Below are positions 8,326-15,471 of a stretch of 64,000 bases of DNA, one piece after another; position 1 is the first letter of the stretch, and each line of letters starts with the position of its first letter. The position numbers were made by a program, and so were the translations under genes. A model generated the notes under the pieces. The model had not been told where the DNA came from. It worked only from the letters and a program-made list of their open reading frames with translations, and ran no database searches. The stretch is from Herbidospora daliensis (GTDB lineage: Bacteria > Actinomycetota > Actinomycetes > Streptosporangiales > Streptosporangiaceae), in assembly GCF_001570585.1 (NCBI RefSeq), contig NZ_BBXF01000009.1, positions 62,001-126,000 on the forward strand, read 5' to 3'.

Positions 8326-9597
8326 GTGATCATTCCGCGGCCACGTGACCTGGCCGTCCTCGGGGGCTCCGTCACGTTCTCCGAGGATCTCGTCCGGCAC
8401 AGACCCGATCCGGGCCTGCCGGAGGAGGGCTACCGCCTGACCGTCGGCGAGGGCGGCATCGAGCTGGCGTCCGGGGGGCCCGCCGGGGCCTACTACGGAC
8501 GGCAGACGCTCCGCCAGCTCGGCGAGCGGCTCCCGGAGGGGGTGATCGAGGACGCGCCCCGGTTCGGGTGGCGCGGGGTGATGCTCGACGTGGCGCGGCA
8601 CTTCATGCCGAAGGCGTTCATCCTGCGGCTGATCGACCTGATCGCCGAGCTGAAGCTGAACGTGCTGCACCTGCACCTCACCGACGACCAGGGCTGGCGG
8701 CTGGAGATCCGGCGCTACCCGCGTCTCACCGAGGTTTCGGGCGACCACTACACCCACGAGGACATCCGGGAGATCGTCCGGTACGCGCAGGAGCGGTTCG
8801 TGCGCGTCGTCCCGGAGATCGGCCTGCCGGGGCACGTGCAGGCGGCGCTGGCCGCCTACCCGGAACTGGGCAACGACCCGGCGCGGTCCTACGACGTCTG
8901 GTCGAGCTGGGGGATCAGCGAGCACACCCTCAACCTGGAAGAGGACACCATCGCCTTCTTCCACCACGTGCTCGACGAGGTCTGCGACCTGTTCCCCGGC
9001 GAGTACGTCCACGTCGGCGGCGACGAGTGCCGCAACACCGAATGGGAGGACACCCCGCGCGCCCAGGAGCGCATCCGCGAACTCGGCCTGCCGGGCGCGC
9101 ACGCGTGCCGGGCCTGGATCACCGCCCGGATGGCCGAGCACCTGGCGAAGAAGGACCGCAAACTCGTCTACTGGTACGAGAAGCCCGACGGCCCTCCCGG
9201 CGCCACCACCATGACCTGGCTCGACGAGGAGAGCGGCGAGCTGGCCGCCCTCGAAGGCCGCGACGTCGTGCTGGCCCCGCACCTGCGCACCTACCTCGAC
9301 TACCCGCCCGAGCAGCAGGCCGGCCCGTTCTTCCCCGACCGGGTGTTGTCGTTGTCGAACACCTACCACTTCGTCCCCCCGTCGGCGCCGGGGATCATCG
9401 GCGTCCAGGCGCAGCTCTGGACCGAGTACATGCCGACCCCGGCCGACGTCGAACGCCAGGCCTTCCCCCGGCTGCTGGCCTTCGCCGAGGTCGCCTGGGG
9501 TTCGGCGGACGACTACTCCGACTTCCTGCGCCGTCTCGACCCCCACCTGTCCCGCCTGGCCGCGCAAGGCGTCTCGGTGGGTCCGCTCATCCCGTAA
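8326..9597 (+). CDS. GH20 beta-N-acetylhexosaminidase, apparently cytoplasmic
   Basis: This 423-residue protein has no signal peptide, so it should act on oligosaccharides already imported. GH20 signatures are present in order: MLDVARHFMPK, HLHLTDDQGWRLEI, EIGLPGHVQAAL and the catalytic HVGGDEC, with Asp233 and Glu234 as the substrate-assisted pair. The C-terminus has the GVQAQLWTEY segment with the conserved Trp. It would release N-acetylglucosamine from chitobiose or chitooligosaccharides entering through the upstream transporter. The GTG start at 8326 is preceded by GAAAGGAAA. The short N-terminal GH20b-like domain is reduced compared with longer family members. Confidence 0.9.
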   Translation: MIIPRPRDLAVLGGSVTFSEDLVRHRPDPGLPEEGYRLTVGEGGIELASGGPAGAYYGRQTLRQLGERLPEGVIEDAPRFGWRGVMLDVARHFMPKAFILRLIDLIAELKLNVLHLHLTDDQGWRLEIRRYPRLTEVSGDHYTHEDIREIVRYAQERFVRVVPEIGLPGHVQAALAAYPELGNDPARSYDVWSSWGISEHTLNLEEDTIAFFHHVLDEVCDLFPGEYVHVGGDECRNTEWEDTPRAQERIRELGLPGAHACRAWITARMAEHLAKKDRKLVYWYEKPDGPPGATTMTWLDEESGELAALEGRDVVLAPHLRTYLDYPPEQQAGPFFPDRVLSLSNTYHFVPPSAPGIIGVQAQLWTEYMPTPADVERQAFPRLLAFAEVAWGSADDYSDFLRRLDPHLSRLAAQGVSVGPLIP

Positions 9598-9610
9598 CGA
9601 AAGGACAGAT

Positions 9611-11023
9611 GTGTCCAGCAAGAAGTGGTTAGCCGGCGGACTGACGTCCGCCCTCGCCCTCATCGGCCTGGTGGCGCTGCCCGCCGAGGCCGCCACCGCC
9701 GTCAAGGTCCAGTACAAGACCAGCGCGTCGGGCGCCCAGGCCGACCAGGTCGAACCCTGGCTGAACCTGGTCAACACCGGCACCACCGCCGTGGCGCTGA
9801 ACACCGTCAAGATCCGCTACTACTTCAAGGCCGACTCGGCCTCGCAGCAGTACCGCTTCGCCTGCTCGTGGGCGGTCGTCGGCTGCTCGACGGTCACCGG
9901 CACCTTCGGCACGATCTCTCCCGGTACGGCCACCGCCGACCGCTACCTGGAGATCGGCTTCACCGGCGGGTCGCTCGCCCCGGGCGCCTCGACCAGCGAC
10001 ATGCAGCTGCGCTTCTACCGGGCCGACTGGCAGCGCATCACCCAGAGCGACGACTACTCGTTCGGCGCGCAGAGCTCCTACGCCGACTGGAACAAGATCA
10101 CCGTCTACCAGTCGGGCGCCCTGCTGTGGGGCAACGCCCCGGCCGGCGGCAACCCCAGCCCGTCGCCGTCGCCCTCGCCGTCGCCGTCGGGTTCGCCCAA
10201 CAACCCGGGCGGCAACAACGGCGTCGTCTTCGACGACTTCAGCTACAGCTCCCACACCGACCCGAACATCACCGCGCACAACTGGACGATCCGCACCAAC
10301 CAGGGCGGCCCCGGCATCCCCGGCGCGACCTGGCCGGCGTCCAACGTCACCTTCCCGACCGTGAGCGGCGCCAACAAGGCGCTCCAGCTCAAGTCGGTCA
10401 CCGACGGCACCTCGTCGGGCACCCAGCAGTCGGAGGTGCTGCACCAGCGCAAGTTCCTGGAGGGCACCTACGCCGCGCGGGTCTTCTTCACCGACACCCC
10501 CACGACCGGCCCCGACGGCGACCACATCGTGCAGACCTTCTTCACGATCACCCCGCTCAACCAGGACCTCGACCCCAACTACAGCGAGCAGGACTTCGAG
10601 TACCTCCCCAACGGCGGCTGGGGTGAGCCCGCGAACATCATGTACGCCACCTCGTGGGAGACCTACCGCAACGAGCCCTGGCTCGCGGTCAACACCCACA
10701 CCGCCAACCGCATCAGCTACGCGGGCTGGCACGACCTGGTCCTCCAGGTCTCCGGCGGCGAGATCAAGTACTACATCGACGGGCAGCTGTTCGCCACCCA
10801 CGGCGGCGACTACTACCCGGAGACCGTGCAGTCGGTGAACTTCAACCTGTGGTTCATCAGCGGCGGCCTCGTCGGCAGCAGCACCCAGCGTCAGTGGATC
10901 CAGCAGGTCGACTGGTTCTACCACGCCAAGAACGAGGTGGTCGCGCCCGCCACCGTCATCCAGCGCGTGAACACCTACCGCACCGCGGGCACGAGCTGGG
11001 TCGACACCGTCCCGGCGAGCTGA
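9611..11023 (+). CDS. Secreted CBM3 protein with GH16-like C-terminal domain
   Basis: This 470-residue protein has a signal peptide (cleavage after about residue 27, PAEA), then a CBM3-type cellulose-binding module at about 29-175 (QYKTSASGAQADQVEPWLNL, KIRYYF, ADWNKITVYQSGALLWG), a Pro-Ser linker at about 180-205, and a jelly-roll domain at 206-470. In that domain EQDFE (Glu326, Asp328, Glu330) matches the GH16 catalytic pattern ExDxxE apart from an unusual Gln, and YYIDGQLFATHGG is the usual following strand. It may bind crystalline polysaccharide and cleave a beta-glucan. It starts with GTG 13 bp after the GH20 gene and ends at a strong terminator, so it is the last gene of the operon. Confidence 0.82.
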   Translation: MSSKKWLAGGLTSALALIGLVALPAEAATAVKVQYKTSASGAQADQVEPWLNLVNTGTTAVALNTVKIRYYFKADSASQQYRFACSWAVVGCSTVTGTFGTISPGTATADRYLEIGFTGGSLAPGASTSDMQLRFYRADWQRITQSDDYSFGAQSSYADWNKITVYQSGALLWGNAPAGGNPSPSPSPSPSPSGSPNNPGGNNGVVFDDFSYSSHTDPNITAHNWTIRTNQGGPGIPGATWPASNVTFPTVSGANKALQLKSVTDGTSSGTQQSEVLHQRKFLEGTYAARVFFTDTPTTGPDGDHIVQTFFTITPLNQDLDPNYSEQDFEYLPNGGWGEPANIMYATSWETYRNEPWLAVNTHTANRISYAGWHDLVLQVSGGEIKYYIDGQLFATHGGDYYPETVQSVNFNLWFISGGLVGSSTQRQWIQQVDWFYHAKNEVVAPATVIQRVNTYRTAGTSWVDTVPAS

Positions 11024-11039
11024 CCCTCCCCGGCTGACG

Positions 11040-11072
11040 ACGGCTCGCGCGCATTCGGGGCGCGCGAGCCGT
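11040..11072. terminator. Bidirectional intrinsic terminator
   Basis: A perfect 13-bp stem (ACGGCTCGCGCGC with GCGCGCGAGCCGT) encloses a 7-nt loop. It sits 16 bp after the CBM3 gene and 5 bp after the stop of the convergent gene, so it can end both transcripts. There is no clear T-run, as is common in high-GC actinobacteria. Confidence 0.85.
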
Positions 11073-11077
11073 TCGGC

Positions 11078-12052
11078 CTATCCGGGCAGCTGCCCCGGCT
11101 CGTCGACGACGCCCGTCGCGACCACGGCGCTGACGAATTCGGTTCCGGCCCGCATCAACCTCGTGCCGATGAGTTCGTTCTTGAACCGCTCCACCCGCCG
11201 GCCGATGAACTCGTAGGTCGTGTCGTCGAAGATGAGATACGACCGCGTCGTCACCTGGCCGTTCAGGTCGCGCCGGACGCCGGAACCGGGCACGTCCCCC
11301 TCGAAGGCGACGCCGATGCCGGTCCGCCCCGCCGCGTCCCGCACGTCGGCGTCGACCCGCACGCCCGGGATCTCGGCCAGCGCCCGGAACATCGCCCCCC
11401 TCAGCTTGGGCGGCAGCGGAACCTCCTGGTAGAGGAAGACCGAGAACACCCGGAAGGCCCGCGCGTCCTCATGCTCGCCGTCGGCTTTCCAGACCGGGTC
11501 GTTCTGCACGCGGTCCAGCAGCCGGGCCGGGTCGGTGGCCAGCTCGGCGAACTCGGCCGCGAACTCGCGCGGGGTGAGCTGGTCGTCGCCGGGTTCCGGC
11601 TCGATGGCCTGGTGCTCCATTCCGCCCTGCGCGCGGCGGGAGGACTGCGCCGTGCCGTCGAATCGGTGCCAGTACTCCTCGGCGACCGGCGCGGGGTCGT
11701 CGCCGTTCTGAACGAGGAGCTTCCAGTACATCCACTGGTCGTCTCGCGCCGCCGGGACGGGCGCGCCCCGCTCAGCCACCCGCGCGGCCCGCCGCAGCAC
11801 CACCTCCGCGTTCATCTGCCGGATCCCCGCGGTGACGACCGGCCGGGCCGTCGTCGGCGCGTCCGGGACCGGCGCGCCGACGCCGCCTGCCACCACGACG
11901 GCGACGCCCGTCGCGGCGGCCATCAGGAACAGGGGCGGCGCGAGCCGGGCGCGGCGGCGGCGCAGCGCGCGGGCGCGCAGGGCGTCGAGCCGGTCGAGGC
12001 CGGGCTCGGGGGCGTCGGCCCGCAGGCCGCCCAGCAGCTTCAGGTCATCCAC
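11078..12052 (-). CDS. Membrane-anchored sigma-factor partner (CU044_5270-type family)
   Basis: This 324-residue protein is predicted from GTG 12052, which overlaps the stop of the ECF sigma gene by 8 bp. The first 60 residues are charged and cytoplasmic, with LLGGLRADAPEPGLDRLDAL, then one membrane span at about residues 45-65 (LFLMAAATGVAVVVAGGVGA). The extracytoplasmic part carries the DDQWMYWKLLVQ and GVAFEGDVPGSGVRRDLN stretches seen in the CU044_5270 family that sits beside ECF sigma genes in actinobacteria. It may act like an anti-sigma or surface sensor, but no zinc-type anti-sigma motif is visible. The longer upstream open frame is a shadow of the sigma gene. Confidence 0.75.
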   Translation of the reverse strand: MDDLKLLGGLRADAPEPGLDRLDALRARALRRRRARLAPPLFLMAAATGVAVVVAGGVGAPVPDAPTTARPVVTAGIRQMNAEVVLRRAARVAERGAPVPAARDDQWMYWKLLVQNGDDPAPVAEEYWHRFDGTAQSSRRAQGGMEHQAIEPEPGDDQLTPREFAAEFAELATDPARLLDRVQNDPVWKADGEHEDARAFRVFSVFLYQEVPLPPKLRGAMFRALAEIPGVRVDADVRDAAGRTGIGVAFEGDVPGSGVRRDLNGQVTTRSYLIFDDTTYEFIGRRVERFKNELIGTRLMRAGTEFVSAVVATGVVDEPGQLPG

Positions 12053-12632
12053 GGCTGGCCTCCTCTTGGACGGCGGACGGGTCGCTCCCACCCAGGGCCG
12101 CGCGGGTCTTGCGCCGGGCCCGGTGGAGGCGCGAGCGCACCGTGCCGACGGGGATGGCCAGGGCCCGCGCCACCTCGTCGTAGCTGAAGTCGGCCCAGGC
12201 GACCAGCAGCAGGACCTCGCGGTCGCCCGGCGACAGCACCGCCAGCGCCTCGGCCAGCTCCCGGTGCAGCGCCGAGGCCGACACCTGGGCCTCAACCCGG
12301 TCGGCGTAGCTCTCGGCGACCTCGTCGACGCCCGTCCGGGCCAGCGCCCGATAGGCCCTGACCTCGGCCCGGCGATGCCGCCCGACGAGGTTAGCGGCGA
12401 TCCCGTAGAGCCACGGGCGGGCGTCGCGGTGGGCGGTGTCGTAACGCCCGAGGCGGCGGAAGGCTGTCAGGAACGTCTCGGCCACGACGTCGTCGGCCAG
12501 CGTGTCGCCGAGCCGGCGGAGCACGTAGCGGTGCAGCGCGGGCGCGTGCCGGTCGAACAGGACGGAGAAGGCGGCGGGATCGCGCCGGGCACGGTCGATC
12601 ACCGCCGCGTCGTCGGGGACATGGGTGACCAA
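12045..12632 (-). CDS. ECF RNA polymerase sigma factor
   Basis: This 195-residue protein has sigma-70 region 2 at about residues 20-85 (LFDRHAPALHRYVLRRLGD, then DDVVAETFLTAFRRLGRYD and the RPWLYGIAANL segment) and region 4 at about 130-180 (LSPGDREVLLLVAW, SYDEVARALAIPVGTVRSRL). It has no extra C-terminal domain. The start is TTG 12632 with GGAACGGAG upstream; no ATG is available. The stop overlaps the start of the partner protein, so both are one transcript. The regulon is unknown. Its coupling to a membrane-anchored partner suggests an envelope-derived signal. Confidence 0.9.
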   Translation of the reverse strand: MVTHVPDDAAVIDRARRDPAAFSVLFDRHAPALHRYVLRRLGDTLADDVVAETFLTAFRRLGRYDTAHRDARPWLYGIAANLVGRHRRAEVRAYRALARTGVDEVAESYADRVEAQVSASALHRELAEALAVLSPGDREVLLLVAWADFSYDEVARALAIPVGTVRSRLHRARRKTRAALGGSDPSAVQEEASRG

Positions 12633-12671
12633 GCGGGCGCTCCGTTCCTAGGGATCGATCACCCTGCACTC

Positions 12672-12692
12672 ACCCGATGGGTTCCATCGGGT
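12672..12692 (-). terminator. Hairpin downstream of AlkD-like gene
   Basis: CCCGATGG-GTT-CCATCGGG with one extra A-T pair makes a 9-bp stem and 3-nt loop. It begins 6 bp after the stop of the AlkD-like gene on the minus strand and 40 bp upstream of the sigma gene, so it may separate the two transcription units. The stem is short. Confidence 0.5.
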
Positions 12693-12698
12693 TCACGC

Positions 12699-13382
12699 TC
12701 AGCCGTTCCCCGGCACGTTCTTCAGCGCCTCGCGCCGCGACAGCCCGCTCAGCCCCTGGTGCTCGACGTAGCGCACGACCTCGCGCGGGTCGGTCTTGGC
12801 GTACTCGCGCAGCGCCCAGCCGATCGCCTTGCGGGCGAAGAAGTCGGTGTCGGACAGGCTCGGCTCGATGCACGCGTAGAGCAGCGCGCTGTCGGTGTGC
12901 TCCTTGAAGGTGTTCTGCGACAGGATCGCGGTGCGGCGTTTCCACAGGTCGGGGCCGTGGGCCCACTCGAGCATCGTCGGGCGCATCGTCTCGGGGAACT
13001 GCCGCAGCAGGCCGCCCACGCGGTGGACGGCCAGTTCGTCGACCAGGTCCCACCAGGCGCCGGTGACGATCATCTCCTCGTACATGGGCAGGGTGTAGAG
13101 GGTCTGCCACGGGCGGTAGAAGCGGAAGCCCGTCAGGTCGACCGCCGCGTAGCGCTCCTCGCGGTACTTGGCCTCGCGCCACAGTTCGAGCACGGCCCGC
13201 CGCCACACCGGCGCGGAGTCGAGCCGGTGGTCGGCGAACACCTTCTTCAGCGCCAGCCGGCGCGGGCCGCTCTGCACGCCGAGGAACGGCATCTCCGACT
13301 TCATGTACGCCCGCATGACCGGCGCCTTCTCCGGGTCGGCGAGGTCGCCGAGAGCGGCCCGGACCGCGTCGACGAGGCTCAT
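12699..13382 (-). CDS. AlkD-like DNA alkylation repair protein (HEAT-like repeats)
   Basis: This 227-residue protein is an AlkC/AlkD-superfamily DNA glycosylase. It is all-helical with MPFLGVQSGPRRLALKKVF near the N-terminus and the WAHGPDLWKRRTAILSQ and FFARKAIGWALREYAKTDP segments typical of AlkD, which excise N3- and N7-alkylpurines. The likely catalytic Asp lies in the DLW stretch. The ATG at 13382 overlaps the stop of the upstream TetR gene by 4 bp, so both are co-transcribed. The pairing with a lipid-metabolism-like TetR is not the usual Ada-type regulation. Confidence 0.83.
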   Translation of the reverse strand: MSLVDAVRAALGDLADPEKAPVMRAYMKSEMPFLGVQSGPRRLALKKVFADHRLDSAPVWRRAVLELWREAKYREERYAAVDLTGFRFYRPWQTLYTLPMYEEMIVTGAWWDLVDELAVHRVGGLLRQFPETMRPTMLEWAHGPDLWKRRTAILSQNTFKEHTDSALLYACIEPSLSDTDFFARKAIGWALREYAKTDPREVVRYVEHQGLSGLSRREALKNVPGNG

Positions 13383-14032
13383 CCCGGCTGGCCGGTCGGC
13401 TCTCCGGTCGCCAGGCCGTCGAACAGGACCGTGATGTAGTGGTCGGCCAGCGCGGTGGTGTTGAGCCGCCCGCCCGGACGGAACCAGCGCACCGCCACCC
13501 AGATCGAGTCGCGGAGCATGCGGTAGGTCAGCTTCGGGTCGACGTCGGCCCGTAGCTCGCCGGTGGCCTGGCCCTTCTTGATCTGCTCCATCCACATGCG
13601 CTCGATCTCGTCTTCGGCCTTCACGAGGTAGTCGAAGCGGTGGTGCTCCAGCGAACGCAGGTAGTTCCAGTCGTTCTGCATCACGGTGATCGCGGCCCGG
13701 TGGGGTTCGAGCGTGGCGAAGCCGGTGCGGACCATCTGGGCCAGCACCTCGGCCGGGCCCTTCCCCGAGTCGAGGATCACCCGGTAGCGCGCGGTCAGGT
13801 CGTCGAGGAACGTGCGCAGGACCTCGTCGACGATCGACTCCTTGGAGTCGAAGTGGTGGTAGAGGCTGCCGGACAGGATCCCGGCCTCGTCGGCGATGTT
13901 CCGGACGGTGGTGGCCTGGAAGCCCTTGCGCGCGAACAGTTCAGCCGCCAGTTTGACCAGGTGGTCGCGGCGCTCCGAGGCGGTCACCCCGTGGGTTCTG
14001 CGCGCCGTCGCGGTGCTCTTGCGCTGGTTCAC
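13379..14032 (-). CDS. TetR regulator resembling KstR2
   Basis: This 217-residue protein has a TetR DNA-binding domain at about residues 20-65 (LAAELFARKGFQATTVRNIA, then GILSGSLYHHFDSKESIVDE). The C-terminal half contains LRDSIWVAVRWFRPGG and is close to what I recall of KstR2, the repressor of sterol-ring degradation in mycobacteria. The start is GTG 14032; longer upstream frames cross the divergent phoD promoter. A 26-bp interrupted palindrome lies 9 bp upstream. It is coupled to an AlkD gene and faces a PhoD-like gene, with no sterol genes nearby, so the KstR2 resemblance is structural and the target is open. Confidence 0.82.
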   Translation of the reverse strand: MNQRKSTATARRTHGVTASERRDHLVKLAAELFARKGFQATTVRNIADEAGILSGSLYHHFDSKESIVDEVLRTFLDDLTARYRVILDSGKGPAEVLAQMVRTGFATLEPHRAAITVMQNDWNYLRSLEHHRFDYLVKAEDEIERMWMEQIKKGQATGELRADVDPKLTYRMLRDSIWVAVRWFRPGGRLNTTALADHYITVLFDGLATGEPTGQPG

Positions 14033-14041
14033 CCACCCATT

Positions 14042-14067
14042 ATGGTCCGTTGTCGCCGACGGACCAT
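14042..14067. promoter_or_regulatory. Candidate TetR operator, 9-bp inverted repeat
   Basis: ATGGTCCGT and ACGGACCAT form perfect 9-bp arms around an 8-nt spacer in the 64-bp gap between the TetR gene and the divergent phoD-like gene. Both promoters would be covered. Binding by the adjacent regulator is inferred. Confidence 0.6.
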
Positions 14068-14096
14068 TCAGAGCGCGGAATCGGCGATGATCGAGG

Positions 14097-15398
14097 ATGG
14101 CGAAAATCAAATTCCCGTTCACGCTGGGCGTCGCCTCGGGGGAGCCCGCGCCCGACGGTGTGATCATCTGGACCCGGCTCGCCCCCGACCCCCTGAACGG
14201 CGGCGGCATGCCCGCGAGCGCGTTCGACGTGCGGTGGGAGGTGGCCGAGGACGACACGTTCGCGAAGCTCACGGCCTCGGGCACGACCAGGGCCCAGCCT
14301 TCGGGCGCGCACAGCGTGCACGTCAAGGTCACCGGCTTACGCCCCGCTTCGGTGTACTTCTACCGCTTCCGCGCCGACGGCCACACCTCGCGCGTGGGCC
14401 GTACGAAGACCGCGCCCGCGCCCGACTCGACGGCGCCGCTGAGAATCGCGGTGGCGAGCTGCCAGCGCTACGAGCACGGCCACTTCACCGCCTACCGGCA
14501 CCTGGTCGCCGACGACCCCGACGTCGTCCTGCACCTGGGCGACTACATCTACGAGTACGGCAAGCCCGCCGTCCCCGAACCGGGCCGCTACGTCAGGCCG
14601 CTGAAGGACTCGACCGCCGCCTGCGTCACCCTCAACGCCTACCGCGAGCGCTACGCCCTCTACAAGCTCGACCCCGACCTGCAGGCCGCCCACGCCGCCG
14701 CGCCCTGGATCACCATCCCCGACGACCACGAGGTGGTGAACAACTACGGCGGCCGCACCGCCGACCCGAAGCGCAGGAAGGCCGCCTACCAGGCCAACGC
14801 CGAGCACCTGCCCTACCGCGTCAAGCCGTCCGGCGACGCGATGCAGTACTACCGCAGCCGCCCGTTCGGCCGGGTGCTCGACCTGCTGGTGGCCGACGCG
14901 CGGCAGTACCGCGTGGCGGGCGACATCCTCGGCCCGGCGCAGACGACGTGGCTGCTCGACAAGCTGAAGAACTCGACCGCCCGCTGGACGGTGCTGGCCC
15001 AGGCGCTGTTCTTCGCGCCGCGCAACCCGCCGAGCACCGACGCCTGGGACGCCTACCCGCAGAGCCGCAAGAAGGTCCTCGACGCCGCGCCGGAGAACTT
15101 CGTGGTGCTGAGCGGCGACGTCCACAACGCCTGGGCGGCCCGTCTTGACAGGGGCGTGGAATTCGTCGCGACGTCCATCAGCAGCGCGCCGCCGGCCGTG
15201 CGCGACGACGCGCTGGAGCGCAACCCGCACCTCGCGTTCTTCGACGGGCGGCGCGGCTACCTGGTCGCGAACGTCTCGATGGAGGAGTTCACCGCCGACT
15301 ACCGCGCCGTCTCCTTCGTCGACCGGCCCGGCGCCCCGGTGTCCACGGCGGCCTCCTTCCGTGCCGTCGGTAACAAGCTCGAACGAATCGACTTGTGA
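14097..15398 (+). CDS. PhoD-like phosphoesterase without signal peptide
   Basis: This 433-residue protein shows the PhoD order: an N-terminal Ig-like domain (FTLGVASGEPAPDGVIIWTR at about 7-26) and a metallophosphoesterase domain with ASCQRYEHGHF, HLGDYIYEYG, PDDHEVVNNYGG and LSGDVHNAW, which carry the Ca/Fe ligands. PhoD enzymes are normally exported by the Tat pathway, yet here the chain begins directly at the Ig-like domain and the divergent TetR promoter leaves no room for a signal peptide. It may act in the cytoplasm. The TetR gene on the other side and the shared palindrome suggest control by that regulator. Confidence 0.87.
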   Translation: MAKIKFPFTLGVASGEPAPDGVIIWTRLAPDPLNGGGMPASAFDVRWEVAEDDTFAKLTASGTTRAQPSGAHSVHVKVTGLRPASVYFYRFRADGHTSRVGRTKTAPAPDSTAPLRIAVASCQRYEHGHFTAYRHLVADDPDVVLHLGDYIYEYGKPAVPEPGRYVRPLKDSTAACVTLNAYRERYALYKLDPDLQAAHAAAPWITIPDDHEVVNNYGGRTADPKRRKAAYQANAEHLPYRVKPSGDAMQYYRSRPFGRVLDLLVADARQYRVAGDILGPAQTTWLLDKLKNSTARWTVLAQALFFAPRNPPSTDAWDAYPQSRKKVLDAAPENFVVLSGDVHNAWAARLDRGVEFVATSISSAPPAVRDDALERNPHLAFFDGRRGYLVANVSMEEFTADYRAVSFVDRPGAPVSTAASFRAVGNKLERIDL

Positions 15399-15421
15399 AA
15401 TTGCAGGTAAGACCTCTAGCG

Positions 15422-15440
15422 AATAGGAAACTTTCCTATT
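15422..15440. promoter_or_regulatory. Perfect 19-bp palindrome upstream of GH3 gene
   Basis: AATAGGAAA-C-TTTCCTATT is a perfect inverted repeat with 9-bp arms, 31 bp before the ATG of the GH3 gene. The GGAAACTTTCC core resembles, from memory, the GAAA/TTTC operator of the ROK-family chitosanase repressor CsnR of Streptomyces. No regulator gene adjoins it, so a trans-acting amino-sugar regulator is inferred. Confidence 0.65.
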
Positions 15441-15471
15441 AGATTTCGGGCATGCCCAAGTGCGGTGCCGC

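Noticed and set aside
12670-13206. 178-codon minus-strand frame beside the AlkD-like gene
   Set aside because: Off-frame shadow of the AlkD-like gene.
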